Shown one piece after another: positions 1-6,995 of a stretch of DNA of 14,969 bases (position 1 is the first letter of the stretch; each line of letters begins with the position of its first letter). The notes beneath the pieces are model-generated. The model ran no database searches. It was given only the letters and a program-made list of their open reading frames with translations, and was not told the origin of the DNA. The stretch comes from Flavobacteriales bacterium UBA1694 (GTDB lineage Bacteria > Bacteroidota > Bacteroidia > Flavobacteriales > Weeksellaceae). Where the stretch lies: NCBI GenBank assembly GCA_002319955.1, contig DCJS01000019.1, forward strand, positions 1 to 14,969, read 5' to 3'. A program made the translations under genes and the position numbers.

Positions 1-141
1 CATCCGGAACTCTCAGCACTGCTGAGAGAAATTCCCTGGACGCACAATACCATCATTTTTTCAAAGCTGCGTTCATACTTAAATGTTAAAAAAGGTTTAA
101 ACTTGACGACGCAATTTGCGAAGGCCGGTATATTGCAGTAA
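1..141 (+). pseudogene. C-terminal remnant of a DUF1016 (YhcG-type) PDDEXK nuclease gene
   Basis: The reading frame is open from the left edge to a TAA at 139-141, giving 46 residues. The first 22 or so (PELSALLREIPWTHNTII followed by FSK) match the conserved block in the N-terminal domain of DUF1016/YhcG proteins, recognised from memory as the 'LS.LLREI.W.HN..I.SK' pattern. In intact members this block lies well inside the N-terminal half and is followed by 'EER.FYL' and a C-terminal nuclease domain of about 150 residues. Here the match stops near residue 23, and the frame ends about 20 residues later with unrelated sequence. The visible part is therefore the broken end of a truncated gene, probably left by a deletion. 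DUF1016 proteins are linked to restriction-modification and other defence loci. The upstream part lies outside the window, so whether a short product is made is unknown. Confidence 0.55.
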
Positions 142-146
142 TTTTG
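115..146 (+). promoter_or_regulatory. Bacteroidota-type promoter (TTTG-N20-TAnnTTTG)
   Basis: TTTG at 115-118 and TAATTTTG at 139-146 are separated by 20 bases, a full match to the Bacteroidota -33/-7 consensus. The -7 box overlaps the stop codon of the DUF1016 remnant. The expected transcription start (about 4 to 8 bases after the box) falls around 150-154, on or next to the ATG at 151. The transcript may therefore be leaderless. Confidence 0.55.
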
Positions 147-150
147 CCTC

Positions 151-564
151 ATGACTCGCGAAGAATCGGTTTCAAGGCCCCAAATTCTAAAGCACCTTAT
201 AGTGCTTTTCTCAGCACTGCTGCTGCTTGTTGCCCCTTGTCCAATGAAGGCAAGTGTGAAATCCTTAGCTGGCATGCCGAATTCGGTTGAGTCCACCTTC
301 CATAAAAATGGTGCTGCAGCTCTAAATCATTCAATCCCGGCATGTTCTCCAGTAAGCCTAGTTGCATTAGAAAATGCCTTAAGCTCCAAGTCTGACTTAG
401 GGAAGGACTTACCTGAAGATCCCATAGTCTTATCTTACAAATTTAGCCCAGCACAGTCATATCGCGGTGAAGCGCCCAATAGGTTTTACCGAAATGAAAC
501 AAAGTGGAATCGTGGAGTTCCCCTCTTTTTAGAGTATCAGAAACTCCTACTTCCTTTTTTCTAG
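151..564 (+). CDS. Small exported protein of unknown function
   Basis: I do not recognise this 137-residue protein. Residues 13-31 are strongly hydrophobic (LKHLIVLFSALLLLVAP) after a basic, polar start and look like a Sec signal peptide, with possible cleavage near the MKAS stretch at 32-35. The mature part of about 100 residues is polar, has no transmembrane segment and ends in a hydrophobic tail (VPLFLEYQKLLLPFF). Short exported proteins with a similar 'P-hydrophobic-Y..L' tail occur in Bacteroidota, but I know of no assigned function. The start at 151 is chosen because the next Met (residue 32) would remove the signal peptide. The promoter at 115-146 is placed so close that translation from 151 would have to be leaderless, which lowers confidence. 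About 215 bases without a supported gene separate it from the thioredoxin gene at 780. Confidence 0.5.
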   Translation: MTREESVSRPQILKHLIVLFSALLLLVAPCPMKASVKSLAGMPNSVESTFHKNGAAALNHSIPACSPVSLVALENALSSKSDLGKDLPEDPIVLSYKFSPAQSYRGEAPNRFYRNETKWNRGVPLFLEYQKLLLPFF

Positions 565-752
565 AACCATTTTTTCTCGACTTTGAAAGACCTTTTTTCA
601 GTTGCTGCAGCACTTGTATAGGCACTATGCAATTTTGTGAACTTCACTCTTATAGTAGTTTCCCTGAAGAAAGACAAGAGAGAAAAACTAATGGCATTTT
701 AATAAAAATTTATCGAAATCATTCAAGCTCCGTACGATTAACTTATATGTCC

Positions 753-768
753 ATGGGGCCCTAATTAT
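753..768 (+). repeat. Short direct repeat, copy 1 (ATGGGGCCCTAATTAT)
   Basis: This 16-base stretch recurs at 1333-1347 with one C missing (ATGGGGCCTAATTAT). The two copies bracket the first thioredoxin gene: one ends 11 bases before its start codon and the other contains its stop codon. The repeat is short and may be chance or a trace of a duplication. Confidence 0.3.
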
Positions 769-779
769 ATCTGTATACA

Positions 780-1343
780 ATGCATTCTAACTATAGAAAA
801 ATAACTAGACTCTTGTCAATTCTACTTATAACCCATGCCACTTTGCTTTTTGCCCAAACTAATGAGCAAGCGTCTGATCCTACTCAAGTGCAAGCTTCGA
901 AAGACGTACATGAACCAGTCGCGAACTTAGCCCCGGACTTGCAATTCGTCGATGAAACTGGACAAGTCATCGCTTTAAGTTCATTGAAAGGCAAAGTGGT
1001 ATTTATTAACCTTTGGGCCACTTGGTGCGCGCCCTGCTTAATTGAAATGCCTACGATCTACAAATTACGGCAAACCTTTCAGGATCGGCAGGATTTAGTC
1101 TTTTTAATGGTTGATATTGAAGGCAAACTTGAGAAGGGAAGAAAGTGGATGCAGAAAAAGCAAATTGATCTTCCAGTTTACGGCCTGGCAAGCCAAATCC
1201 CAATGACGCTATTTACGGGATCTATTCCGACGACCCTGCTTATTGACAAAGAAGGTAAGCTATTCGGAAGACAGATTGGCGCAGCAGATTATATGAACCC
1301 GGCCTTAGTGAAATTAATTGGGGAACTCCTTGATGGGGCCTAA
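780..1343 (+). CDS. TlpA/ResA-family periplasmic thioredoxin-like protein (soluble form)
   Basis: A 187-residue thiol-disulfide oxidoreductase. Residues 1-25 form a Sec signal peptide (basic start, hydrophobic core LLSILLITHATLLFA, then AQ), so it should act in the periplasm. The thioredoxin domain spans about 47-185. It contains SLKGKVVFINLWATWCAPC with the active-site cysteines C83 and C86, and the conserved cis-proline P150 in SIPTTLLIDKEGK. WCAPC is the usual motif of TlpA/ResA proteins, which mostly reduce disulfides in exported proteins such as apocytochrome c. The substrate here cannot be told from sequence. No ribosome-binding site is visible before the ATG. A second thioredoxin gene follows after 124 bases, so the two may be paralogues from a tandem duplication. 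Family assignment is firm; the exact role is open. Confidence 0.93.
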   Translation: MHSNYRKITRLLSILLITHATLLFAQTNEQASDPTQVQASKDVHEPVANLAPDLQFVDETGQVIALSSLKGKVVFINLWATWCAPCLIEMPTIYKLRQTFQDRQDLVFLMVDIEGKLEKGRKWMQKKQIDLPVYGLASQIPMTLFTGSIPTTLLIDKEGKLFGRQIGAADYMNPALVKLIGELLDGA

Positions 1344-1347
1344 TTAT
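1333..1347 (+). repeat. Short direct repeat, copy 2 (ATGGGGCCTAATTAT)
   Basis: Second copy of the repeat at 753-768, one base shorter. It covers the last codons and the stop of the first thioredoxin gene. A shorter related string, CCTAATTATT, also occurs at 10821-10830 before the amylase gene. Confidence 0.3.
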
Positions 1348-1467
1348 CAAACTGCTAAAGGAAAACAGATACCAGCCAATCAGAGTTGACTATAAAACGT
1401 CTAGTAATGGACGCTCGATCGCTAAATTTCTGAATTTAAAAATTTACTAAATTGAACCACTATACTT

Positions 1468-2094
1468 ATGAAAAATCAAGATACAAATTCAAAGCCTTTT
1501 CCCAACGAAAAGAAGCTCTGGATCTATATAAAGAAGAATGCCTTTACCATTTTTATCGTGACCTTTATGCTTGCGATGGTTTTGAGTCCTGACTTCAAAG
1601 CTTTCACAATTCGACAACTGATGGTCACGGGACTTTTTAATCCTAAAATTGAGCAGAGCCAGTCGGATGCAGCACAAGGAGTCCCGGTTGAATTTGACTA
1701 CTTTGATGAACGTGGCGTTGCTCGCAATACCGCATCGTTAAAAGGAAAAGTGGTTTTTATCAACTTCTGGGCCTCTTGGTGTGCCCCTTGCCGCGCTGAG
1801 TTCCCGTCCATTCAAGGGCTGTACGATGAGTTTAAAGACCATCCTAACGTGGTTTTTTTATTGTTGAATGAAGATTCGGATCCTAGTTTGGGGACAAATT
1901 ACCTCGATAAGCAGCACTTTACGCTTCCTTTTTATAGGGTGGCGGGACCCGTGCCTTCAGAAGTATATCAGGGCGTTCTTCCTACAACACTTGTCCTTGA
2001 TAAGGAAGGAAAAATGCGACTTCACCATACTGGATTTGCCAACTATAGTGCTCAGAAGTTTAGATCTCAATTTCAGGCGCTTATTACGCAGTAG
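1468..2094 (+). CDS. TlpA/ResA-family thioredoxin-like protein, membrane-anchored
   Basis: A 208-residue relative of the preceding protein. Residues 17-40 contain a basic segment (KKLWIYIKK) and then a hydrophobic stretch (FTIFIVTFMLAMVL) with no clear cleavage site, so it is probably an uncleaved anchor holding the domain on the periplasmic face of the inner membrane. The thioredoxin domain runs about 72-207, with the active site WCAPC (C105, C108), the preceding block SLKGKVVFINFWASW, and the cis-proline P172 in LPTTLVLDKEGK. The two proteins share these blocks almost word for word but differ at their N-termini, which suggests one soluble and one tethered partner. That division of labour is inference. 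A terminator at 2107-2165 ends the unit, separating it from the regulator gene. No convincing promoter is visible in the 124-base gap before it. Confidence 0.93.
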   Translation: MKNQDTNSKPFPNEKKLWIYIKKNAFTIFIVTFMLAMVLSPDFKAFTIRQLMVTGLFNPKIEQSQSDAAQGVPVEFDYFDERGVARNTASLKGKVVFINFWASWCAPCRAEFPSIQGLYDEFKDHPNVVFLLLNEDSDPSLGTNYLDKQHFTLPFYRVAGPVPSEVYQGVLPTTLVLDKEGKMRLHHTGFANYSAQKFRSQFQALITQ

Positions 2095-2106
2095 TCGTTG
2101 ACCAAA

Positions 2107-2165
2107 GCAGACTGAGCTAAGGTAGTCCTGTAGCTGGAGTAGGACAGATCATCTGCATTTTTTTT
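2107..2165 (+). terminator. Rho-independent terminator after the thioredoxin genes
   Basis: An outer stem pairs GCAGA-c-TGA (2107-2115, one bulged C) with TCATCTGC (2149-2156), and an inner stem pairs GTCCT (2125-2129) with AGGAC (2141-2145). The outer stem is followed by A and eight T (2158-2165). It lies 12 bases after the stop at 2094. The branched loop makes it less canonical than the terminator at 14243. Confidence 0.6.
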
Positions 2166-2192
2166 AATCTATGTAGAATTATCTTAACTTCG
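2161..2192 (+). promoter_or_regulatory. Possible weak promoter of the SusR-like regulator gene
   Basis: TTTT at 2161-2164 and TAACTTCG at 2185-2192 are 20 bases apart and match the Bacteroidota consensus in most positions, with C for T in the -7 box and no G in the -33 box. The regulator start follows 55 bases downstream. The upstream element overlaps the T-run of the terminator, so this is only a candidate. Confidence 0.25.
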
Positions 2193-2247
2193 CTACTTCG
2201 TGCGCTTATAGAGCTTAAACTCTTGAAAGGCAAGCAGGAAAAAACGA

Positions 2248-3921
2248 ATGGACAAAATTTCGAGTTTAGTTAGAACGGCACTCCTGTCTCTAGGGCTTTT
2301 TGTAGCTTGTGGAGTAGGCGTTAGTGCGCAATCTCGATTGGATTCTTTAATTACGGTGCTAGACAAAACGATTGAGAATGAGTCGCACTATATTTCTAAG
2401 AAGGCCAAAGCGATCGATTCTATTAAACTAGAGCTTCCAAAGGCAAGCTCTGCGCAAAGCCGTTACGACGTGTACCTCAAACTTGCTCAGAGCTATCAGG
2501 TGTTCATAGCCGATTCTGCCCAGCATTATTCAAATCTAGCAATTCAGCTTGCACAGGAGCTAAAGGATCCTTACAAATTAAATGAAAGCCGGATTGTTTT
2601 AGCCAGTGTGGAAGCGAAAACCGGCATGTTTCCAATTTCTCTAGATCTTTTAAAGCAAATTGAACCCAGTGTGATGGACCGCTCACAAAGGATCAACTAC
2701 TTAATGACTTTATCTGAAGTCTATATCTATTGGATGGAGTACCAACAGGGCCACGACACCCAGGACCTTGTGCAAAAGCGCTTTGAGCTGCGGGACTCCC
2801 TCATTGCCATTCTCCCAAAGAATTCAATGGAGTACGCCGTGAATTTAGGAACCAAGTTAATTGAAGAGAAGCGCTTTAAAGAAGCGAGGCAAATCCTCGA
2901 GGCGAATTATCAGCCCGGCAAAGAAAATACAAGGGAATATTCCATCTACACCTCAATCTTGGCTTACCTCTATGAGATGCAAGGCGATACGCAGGCCCAG
3001 ATGCAAAATCTCGCTTTATCGGCAATCTCCGATGTGCGCGGCTCAATAATGGAGAACTTATCCCTTAGGACACTCGCCTTAGAACTCTATGAACAAGGCG
3101 ATTTACAGCGGGCTAATTTTTACATTAAAAAGAGTCTTCGCGATGCCAATCTTTTCAACGCAAGACTCCGAAATCTTCAGATTTCTCGCATCCTTCCGAT
3201 TATAGATCAGGCCTACGAAGAGGAAAAGCTCAGGCAACAGCAGCGCCTTAGAACCCTTCTGGTCGTGGTGAGTATCCTTTCCGTAATCCTTTTGGGCGCG
3301 GCAGTGCTTATTTTCAGGCAAATGAAAAAAGTCTCGCGTTCCAGAAAAGAGGTTTCCCTTATCAATGAGAAGCTCACCCTTTTAAATATGCAGCTCTCTG
3401 AGGCGAACCAAAAGCAGGCGGTCATGAACCAGCACCTCTCTGAGAGTAATTTGGTGAAAGAACAGTATATCCATAGTTTCCTCGAAATGTGCACCGAATA
3501 CATAGAGCGCCTCGAAAATTTTAAGCGCATCGCTGGTGGTAAACTGCGTTCAGGTCAAGGTGCAGAGCTTTTGAAAATCGTGGAGTCTTCCCAAATGGTA
3601 AACGATGAATTAAAGCAGCTGTACCGCAATTTTGATAAGGCCTTTTTAAATGTGTACCCAAATTTCGTATCGCAGTTGAATGCCCTGCTTCGTCTTGACG
3701 AGCAGTATGAAGACAAAGAGGATGGGAGTTTGAACCATGAGCTTCGCGTCTTTGCATTAATCCGCCTAGGGGTATCAGAGAATAACCAGATCGCAACCTT
3801 TCTTCATTACTCGGTTAGAACCGTCTATAATTACCGAAGCAAAGTCAAGAATAAAGCCATCGATCCCGAGTCTTTCGAATCCCATATTCTTGGAATAGGG
3901 CTCGAAAATGACACGATTTAG
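2248..3921 (+). CDS. susR: SusR-like membrane-spanning transcriptional regulator (TPR sensor, TM, HTH)
   Basis: A 557-residue protein with the layout of SusR, the maltose-responsive activator of the Bacteroides starch locus (about 540 residues); I recall the family as DUF6377. Residues 1-28 are a signal peptide ending in SAQ. Residues 29-334 are helical and TPR-like and would lie in the periplasm as sensor. One transmembrane helix follows at about 335-356 (TLLVVVSILSVILLGAAVLIF), then a coiled coil at about 360-407 (repeated LxxxNxxL patterns) and a cytoplasmic C-terminal region. Residues 498-537 look like a LuxR-type helix-turn-helix: ELRVFALIRLGVSENNQIA then SVRTVYNYRSKVKNKA. The protein would thus bind DNA while anchored in the inner membrane. 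It stands 245 bases upstream of susC in the same direction and most likely controls that operon. Ligand and operator are inferred, not visible. Confidence 0.88.
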   Translation: MDKISSLVRTALLSLGLFVACGVGVSAQSRLDSLITVLDKTIENESHYISKKAKAIDSIKLELPKASSAQSRYDVYLKLAQSYQVFIADSAQHYSNLAIQLAQELKDPYKLNESRIVLASVEAKTGMFPISLDLLKQIEPSVMDRSQRINYLMTLSEVYIYWMEYQQGHDTQDLVQKRFELRDSLIAILPKNSMEYAVNLGTKLIEEKRFKEARQILEANYQPGKENTREYSIYTSILAYLYEMQGDTQAQMQNLALSAISDVRGSIMENLSLRTLALELYEQGDLQRANFYIKKSLRDANLFNARLRNLQISRILPIIDQAYEEEKLRQQQRLRTLLVVVSILSVILLGAAVLIFRQMKKVSRSRKEVSLINEKLTLLNMQLSEANQKQAVMNQHLSESNLVKEQYIHSFLEMCTEYIERLENFKRIAGGKLRSGQGAELLKIVESSQMVNDELKQLYRNFDKAFLNVYPNFVSQLNALLRLDEQYEDKEDGSLNHELRVFALIRLGVSENNQIATFLHYSVRTVYNYRSKVKNKAIDPESFESHILGIGLENDTI

Positions 3922-4022
3922 CCTCTGCATTACCATCAATTTTAACGTTTTTTAAGAGCATAAGTTTACTTTCGCTCGCTCGTCACGAATTGCTATGTAG
4001 CTGTAAATGTGATTTCTATGCT

Positions 4023-4050
4023 TTTGTGTGGATTGCGATTCTTTACTTTG
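4023..4050 (+). promoter_or_regulatory. Candidate susC operon promoter
   Basis: TTTG at 4023-4026 and TACTTTG at 4044-4050 resemble the Bacteroidota -33 and -7 boxes, but the spacer is 17 bases and the -7 box is one base short. Transcription from here would give a leader of about 110 bases that contains the inverted repeat at 4090-4154. An alternative -7 box, TACTTTTG at 4087-4094, fits the consensus exactly but has no -33 partner, as could happen at an activator-dependent promoter. A third weaker box is TACTTTCG at 3967-3974. I cannot choose between them. Confidence 0.3.
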
Positions 4051-4089
4051 GGCTTACCTTAGGTAGAATCGCGCGAGTAATTACTCTAC

Positions 4090-4154
4090 TTTTGGATGAG
4101 ATCGTGTTAGGTCTCTTCTTAGGCTTTTACTTTAGAGCCTGAGAGCATCCAAAA
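4090..4154 (+). promoter_or_regulatory. Nested inverted repeat directly upstream of susC
   Basis: TTTTGGATG (4090-4098) and CATCCAAAA (4146-4154) are perfect 9-base inverted repeats. Inside them AGGCT (4121-4125) pairs with AGCCT (4136-4140). The structure ends 12 bases before the susC ATG. As RNA it could form a long stem-loop in the leader; as DNA the outer arms could be a site for a dimeric protein. The left arm overlaps the possible -7 box TACTTTTG at 4087-4094. The arms are seen directly; either role is inference. Confidence 0.45.
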
Positions 4155-4166
4155 TCTTAATAGCAC

Positions 4167-6983
4167 ATGTATACAAATTCAAATTTTGAAAGCGTGAAAT
4201 TCCAGCGGATTCCGCTTGAATTAAAATCGAAGATTGTCTTTCCACTCCTGTTAGTATTCCTTGGAACAGGCGTTTTAAAAGCGCAAGAAATACCAAGCGA
4301 TACCACCGGAAAAGAGGCACTTATTGAACAGGTGGTTCTCATTGGCTACGGTAACGTAAAGAAAGGAGACGAGACCGGCGCGGTTACAGCAATCAAAGCC
4401 GATCAAACCACCAAAGGCTTTGCGCCAAACGCCCAAGACATGCTTGTAGGAAAAGTCGCAGGGGTTCATATTGTAAGTGAAGGAGGATCCCCTAGTGGGG
4501 GCTCTGTAATTCGGATTCGAGGCGGCTCGTCTCTTTCAGCGAGTAATGATCCGCTTATTATTGTGGATGGTGTCTCCATCGACAATGGGGGACTTGGTGG
4601 GGCAGGAAATATTTTAAATGCCATTAACCCGACCGACATTGAGTCCTTTACCATATTAAAAGACGCTTCTGCAACGGCTATCTATGGATCAAGAGCATCC
4701 AATGGTGTGATTTTGATTACGACGAAAAAAGGACGCTCTGGAGCCCTTCGCGTCACGTTTGATGGAAACATCTCAGTGTCTTCACCCAAGGAGGGGATTT
4801 CGGTTCTCGATGCCGATCAGTTTCGTTCGTTTATTGAGTCCCGGTATGCGAATCAAGGAAACTTTCAGGAGATTTTATCCAAACTGGGAACGGCCAATAC
4901 CAATTGGCACGACCAGATATTTCGAACCACCTTTAATTCAGAAAGCAATTTAAGTCTACTTGGCTCCATTGCCGATCGAGTTCCTTTTAGAGCATCATTT
5001 GGCTATACAACGCTTAGTGGAACGCTTAAAACCTCAGAAATGGAACGCCTTACCAGTAGCATTTCATTGTCGCCAAGTTTTTTTGAAGACCATTTGAAAG
5101 TCAATGTGAATGCTCGGGGAATGCGAATCAAAAACCGCTTTGCAAACCAAGGGGCTATTGGCGCCGCCATTTATATGGATCCCACACAAAGTGTGATGGA
5201 TCCTACCAGTCCGTTTGGTGGGTATTACACGTGGAGAGGAAGCGATGCAAACTTAATTCAAGTAGCGACGATAAACCCAGTTTCTCTTCTTACTATGGCA
5301 GATGATAACGCCCAGGTGGATAATTTCATCGGAAATGCGCAATTCGACTATAAGCTGCACTTTCTCCCAGAACTTAAATTTAATTTGAATTTAGGACTTG
5401 ACTATTCAAAGAGCGACGGTGCTAAAGTAATTCCAGCACTTGCACCTTCCGACTATTTGTATGGAGGACTTGATTCCACATGGGATCAGCAAAGACGAAA
5501 TTCAAGCCTTGATTTCTACGCGCAGTATGCAAAAGATTTAGGCTTTTTAAATAGTAAATTTGATTTAATGGGAGGCTACTCCTGGCAGCATTACTACCGC
5601 GAAGGAAGTTACATCGGCCACCGAATCTCCCGATTTGATTCCTCTGGGGATCCGCTTTTAATAAGCGAAAGTGATTACGCCTCAGAAAATTACATTGTAT
5701 CCTTCTTTGGCCGTCTGAATTACACGATTAATGACAAGTACCTGTTCACGGCCACACTAAGAAACGACGGCTCCTCGCGGTTTGCAAAAGAGAACCGTTG
5801 GGCCTTGTTCCCTTCAGCCGCCTTTGCATGGAAGCTTAGTGATGATTTATTCCAAGAGTCTCGCGTGGTGAGCAATTTAAAATTGCGCTTAGGGTACGGG
5901 GTGACCGGACAACAGGATATTAACCAGGGCGATTATCCCTACCTCGGGACCTACGAGCATAGTGTTGGAAACGAAGCCAGTTATCTCCAAGGCTATAACA
6001 ATGGGGAACCTATCTGGGTTTCTCTTCTAAGGCCATCGGCCTACAACCCGAATTTGAAATGGGAGTCAACCCAGACCTACAACCTTGGACTCGATTACAG
6101 TTTATTCGGTTCCAGGCTTGTAGGGGCGATTGATTTGTACCAAAGAAAAACCAAAGACCTGATTAACGCCGAGACCAAAGTCGCTGCAGGAACTAATTTC
6201 AGAGAGTTTGTCGCGGCCAATATTGGAACCCTTGAGAACCGGGGGATTGAATTTTCTTTAGACGGGAAACTCATCAAAACAGATCATTTTTCATGGGATC
6301 TTGGAGGCAATATCGCCTACAACGAAAACACCATCACCGCCCTGAGCTTTGGCGATAATAAACAGACCATGCGGCGCTACAGTGTGAACGTCCATAAGGT
6401 CGGATACGCTGCAGGTATGTTCTACTTATACGAACAGATTTATGATGCCAATGGCAAGCCAATCGAAGGCTTCTACAAAGACCAAAATAACGACGGCTTA
6501 ATTAATGAGAACGATCTTAAAACCTTCCATAACGCCACGCCAGATTACACCTTTGGGATTAACACGAAGTTTCGCTACAAGGCCTTTGATCTTTCCATGG
6601 CCAGCCATGGCTCGATTGGAAACTACAATTACAATTCTATTGCGGCGGGCAGCGGGGCATTAAGTTCTTCCTCTGTATACGCCAATGAATTTATCGTTAA
6701 CCGCACCACAAGCAGTCTTTCGACGAACTTCGAAACATCCCATAACTTATCGAGCCACTACGTCGAAAATGCCTCCTTCTGGAGAATCGACAACGTCACA
6801 CTCGGTTGGAATTTCAAAGCCGTGCAGGGCGCTCACAAAGGGGGAAGAGTCTATGCGGTCGTTCAGAATCCACTAATTATCACCGATTACTCCGGACTCG
6901 ATCCAGAGGTCTTTGGAGGCTACGATGGGAACATCTACCCAAGACCAGTGACGTTTTTAGTGGGGACAAGTATTAATTTTTAA
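4167..6983 (+). CDS. susC: SusC-family TonB-dependent outer-membrane transporter
   Basis: A 938-residue outer-membrane beta-barrel that imports oligosaccharides, here probably maltodextrins, using TonB energy. A signal peptide covers residues 1-40 (hydrophobic core IVFPLLLVFLGTGVL, ending KAQ). The TonB box is EQVVLIGYG (54-62). The plug includes LVGKVAGVHIVSEGG and the SusC signature LKDASATAIYGSRASNG (164-180) with VILITTKKG. A calcium-type loop DQNNDGLINENDL lies at 772-784. The C-terminus ends in phenylalanine (SINF), as barrel proteins do. It lacks the carboxypeptidase-regulatory-like N-terminal extension of about 80 residues found in many SusC proteins: the TonB box follows the signal peptide within 15 residues, and an in-frame TAG at 4161-4163 rules out a longer start. 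It forms a complex with the SusD gene product 12 bases downstream. Substrate is inferred from the operon. Confidence 0.96.
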   Translation: MYTNSNFESVKFQRIPLELKSKIVFPLLLVFLGTGVLKAQEIPSDTTGKEALIEQVVLIGYGNVKKGDETGAVTAIKADQTTKGFAPNAQDMLVGKVAGVHIVSEGGSPSGGSVIRIRGGSSLSASNDPLIIVDGVSIDNGGLGGAGNILNAINPTDIESFTILKDASATAIYGSRASNGVILITTKKGRSGALRVTFDGNISVSSPKEGISVLDADQFRSFIESRYANQGNFQEILSKLGTANTNWHDQIFRTTFNSESNLSLLGSIADRVPFRASFGYTTLSGTLKTSEMERLTSSISLSPSFFEDHLKVNVNARGMRIKNRFANQGAIGAAIYMDPTQSVMDPTSPFGGYYTWRGSDANLIQVATINPVSLLTMADDNAQVDNFIGNAQFDYKLHFLPELKFNLNLGLDYSKSDGAKVIPALAPSDYLYGGLDSTWDQQRRNSSLDFYAQYAKDLGFLNSKFDLMGGYSWQHYYREGSYIGHRISRFDSSGDPLLISESDYASENYIVSFFGRLNYTINDKYLFTATLRNDGSSRFAKENRWALFPSAAFAWKLSDDLFQESRVVSNLKLRLGYGVTGQQDINQGDYPYLGTYEHSVGNEASYLQGYNNGEPIWVSLLRPSAYNPNLKWESTQTYNLGLDYSLFGSRLVGAIDLYQRKTKDLINAETKVAAGTNFREFVAANIGTLENRGIEFSLDGKLIKTDHFSWDLGGNIAYNENTITALSFGDNKQTMRRYSVNVHKVGYAAGMFYLYEQIYDANGKPIEGFYKDQNNDGLINENDLKTFHNATPDYTFGINTKFRYKAFDLSMASHGSIGNYNYNSIAAGSGALSSSSVYANEFIVNRTTSSLSTNFETSHNLSSHYVENASFWRIDNVTLGWNFKAVQGAHKGGRVYAVVQNPLIITDYSGLDPEVFGGYDGNIYPRPVTFLVGTSINF

Positions 6984-6995
6984 ATTCAAAAATCG

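Noticed and set aside
504..764. 86-codon open frame on the + strand after the small exported protein
   Set aside because: It overlaps the end of the better-supported frame at 151-564, is rich in Cys, Ser and Phe with no domain or signal peptide, and its start has no supporting signals. It looks like a chance frame in AT-rich spacer.
3213..3530. 105-codon frame on the - strand inside the regulator gene
   Set aside because: It lies wholly opposite the coiled-coil and membrane segment of a well-supported gene, and its product is a basic, Phe/Ser/Cys-rich shadow with no recognisable domain.
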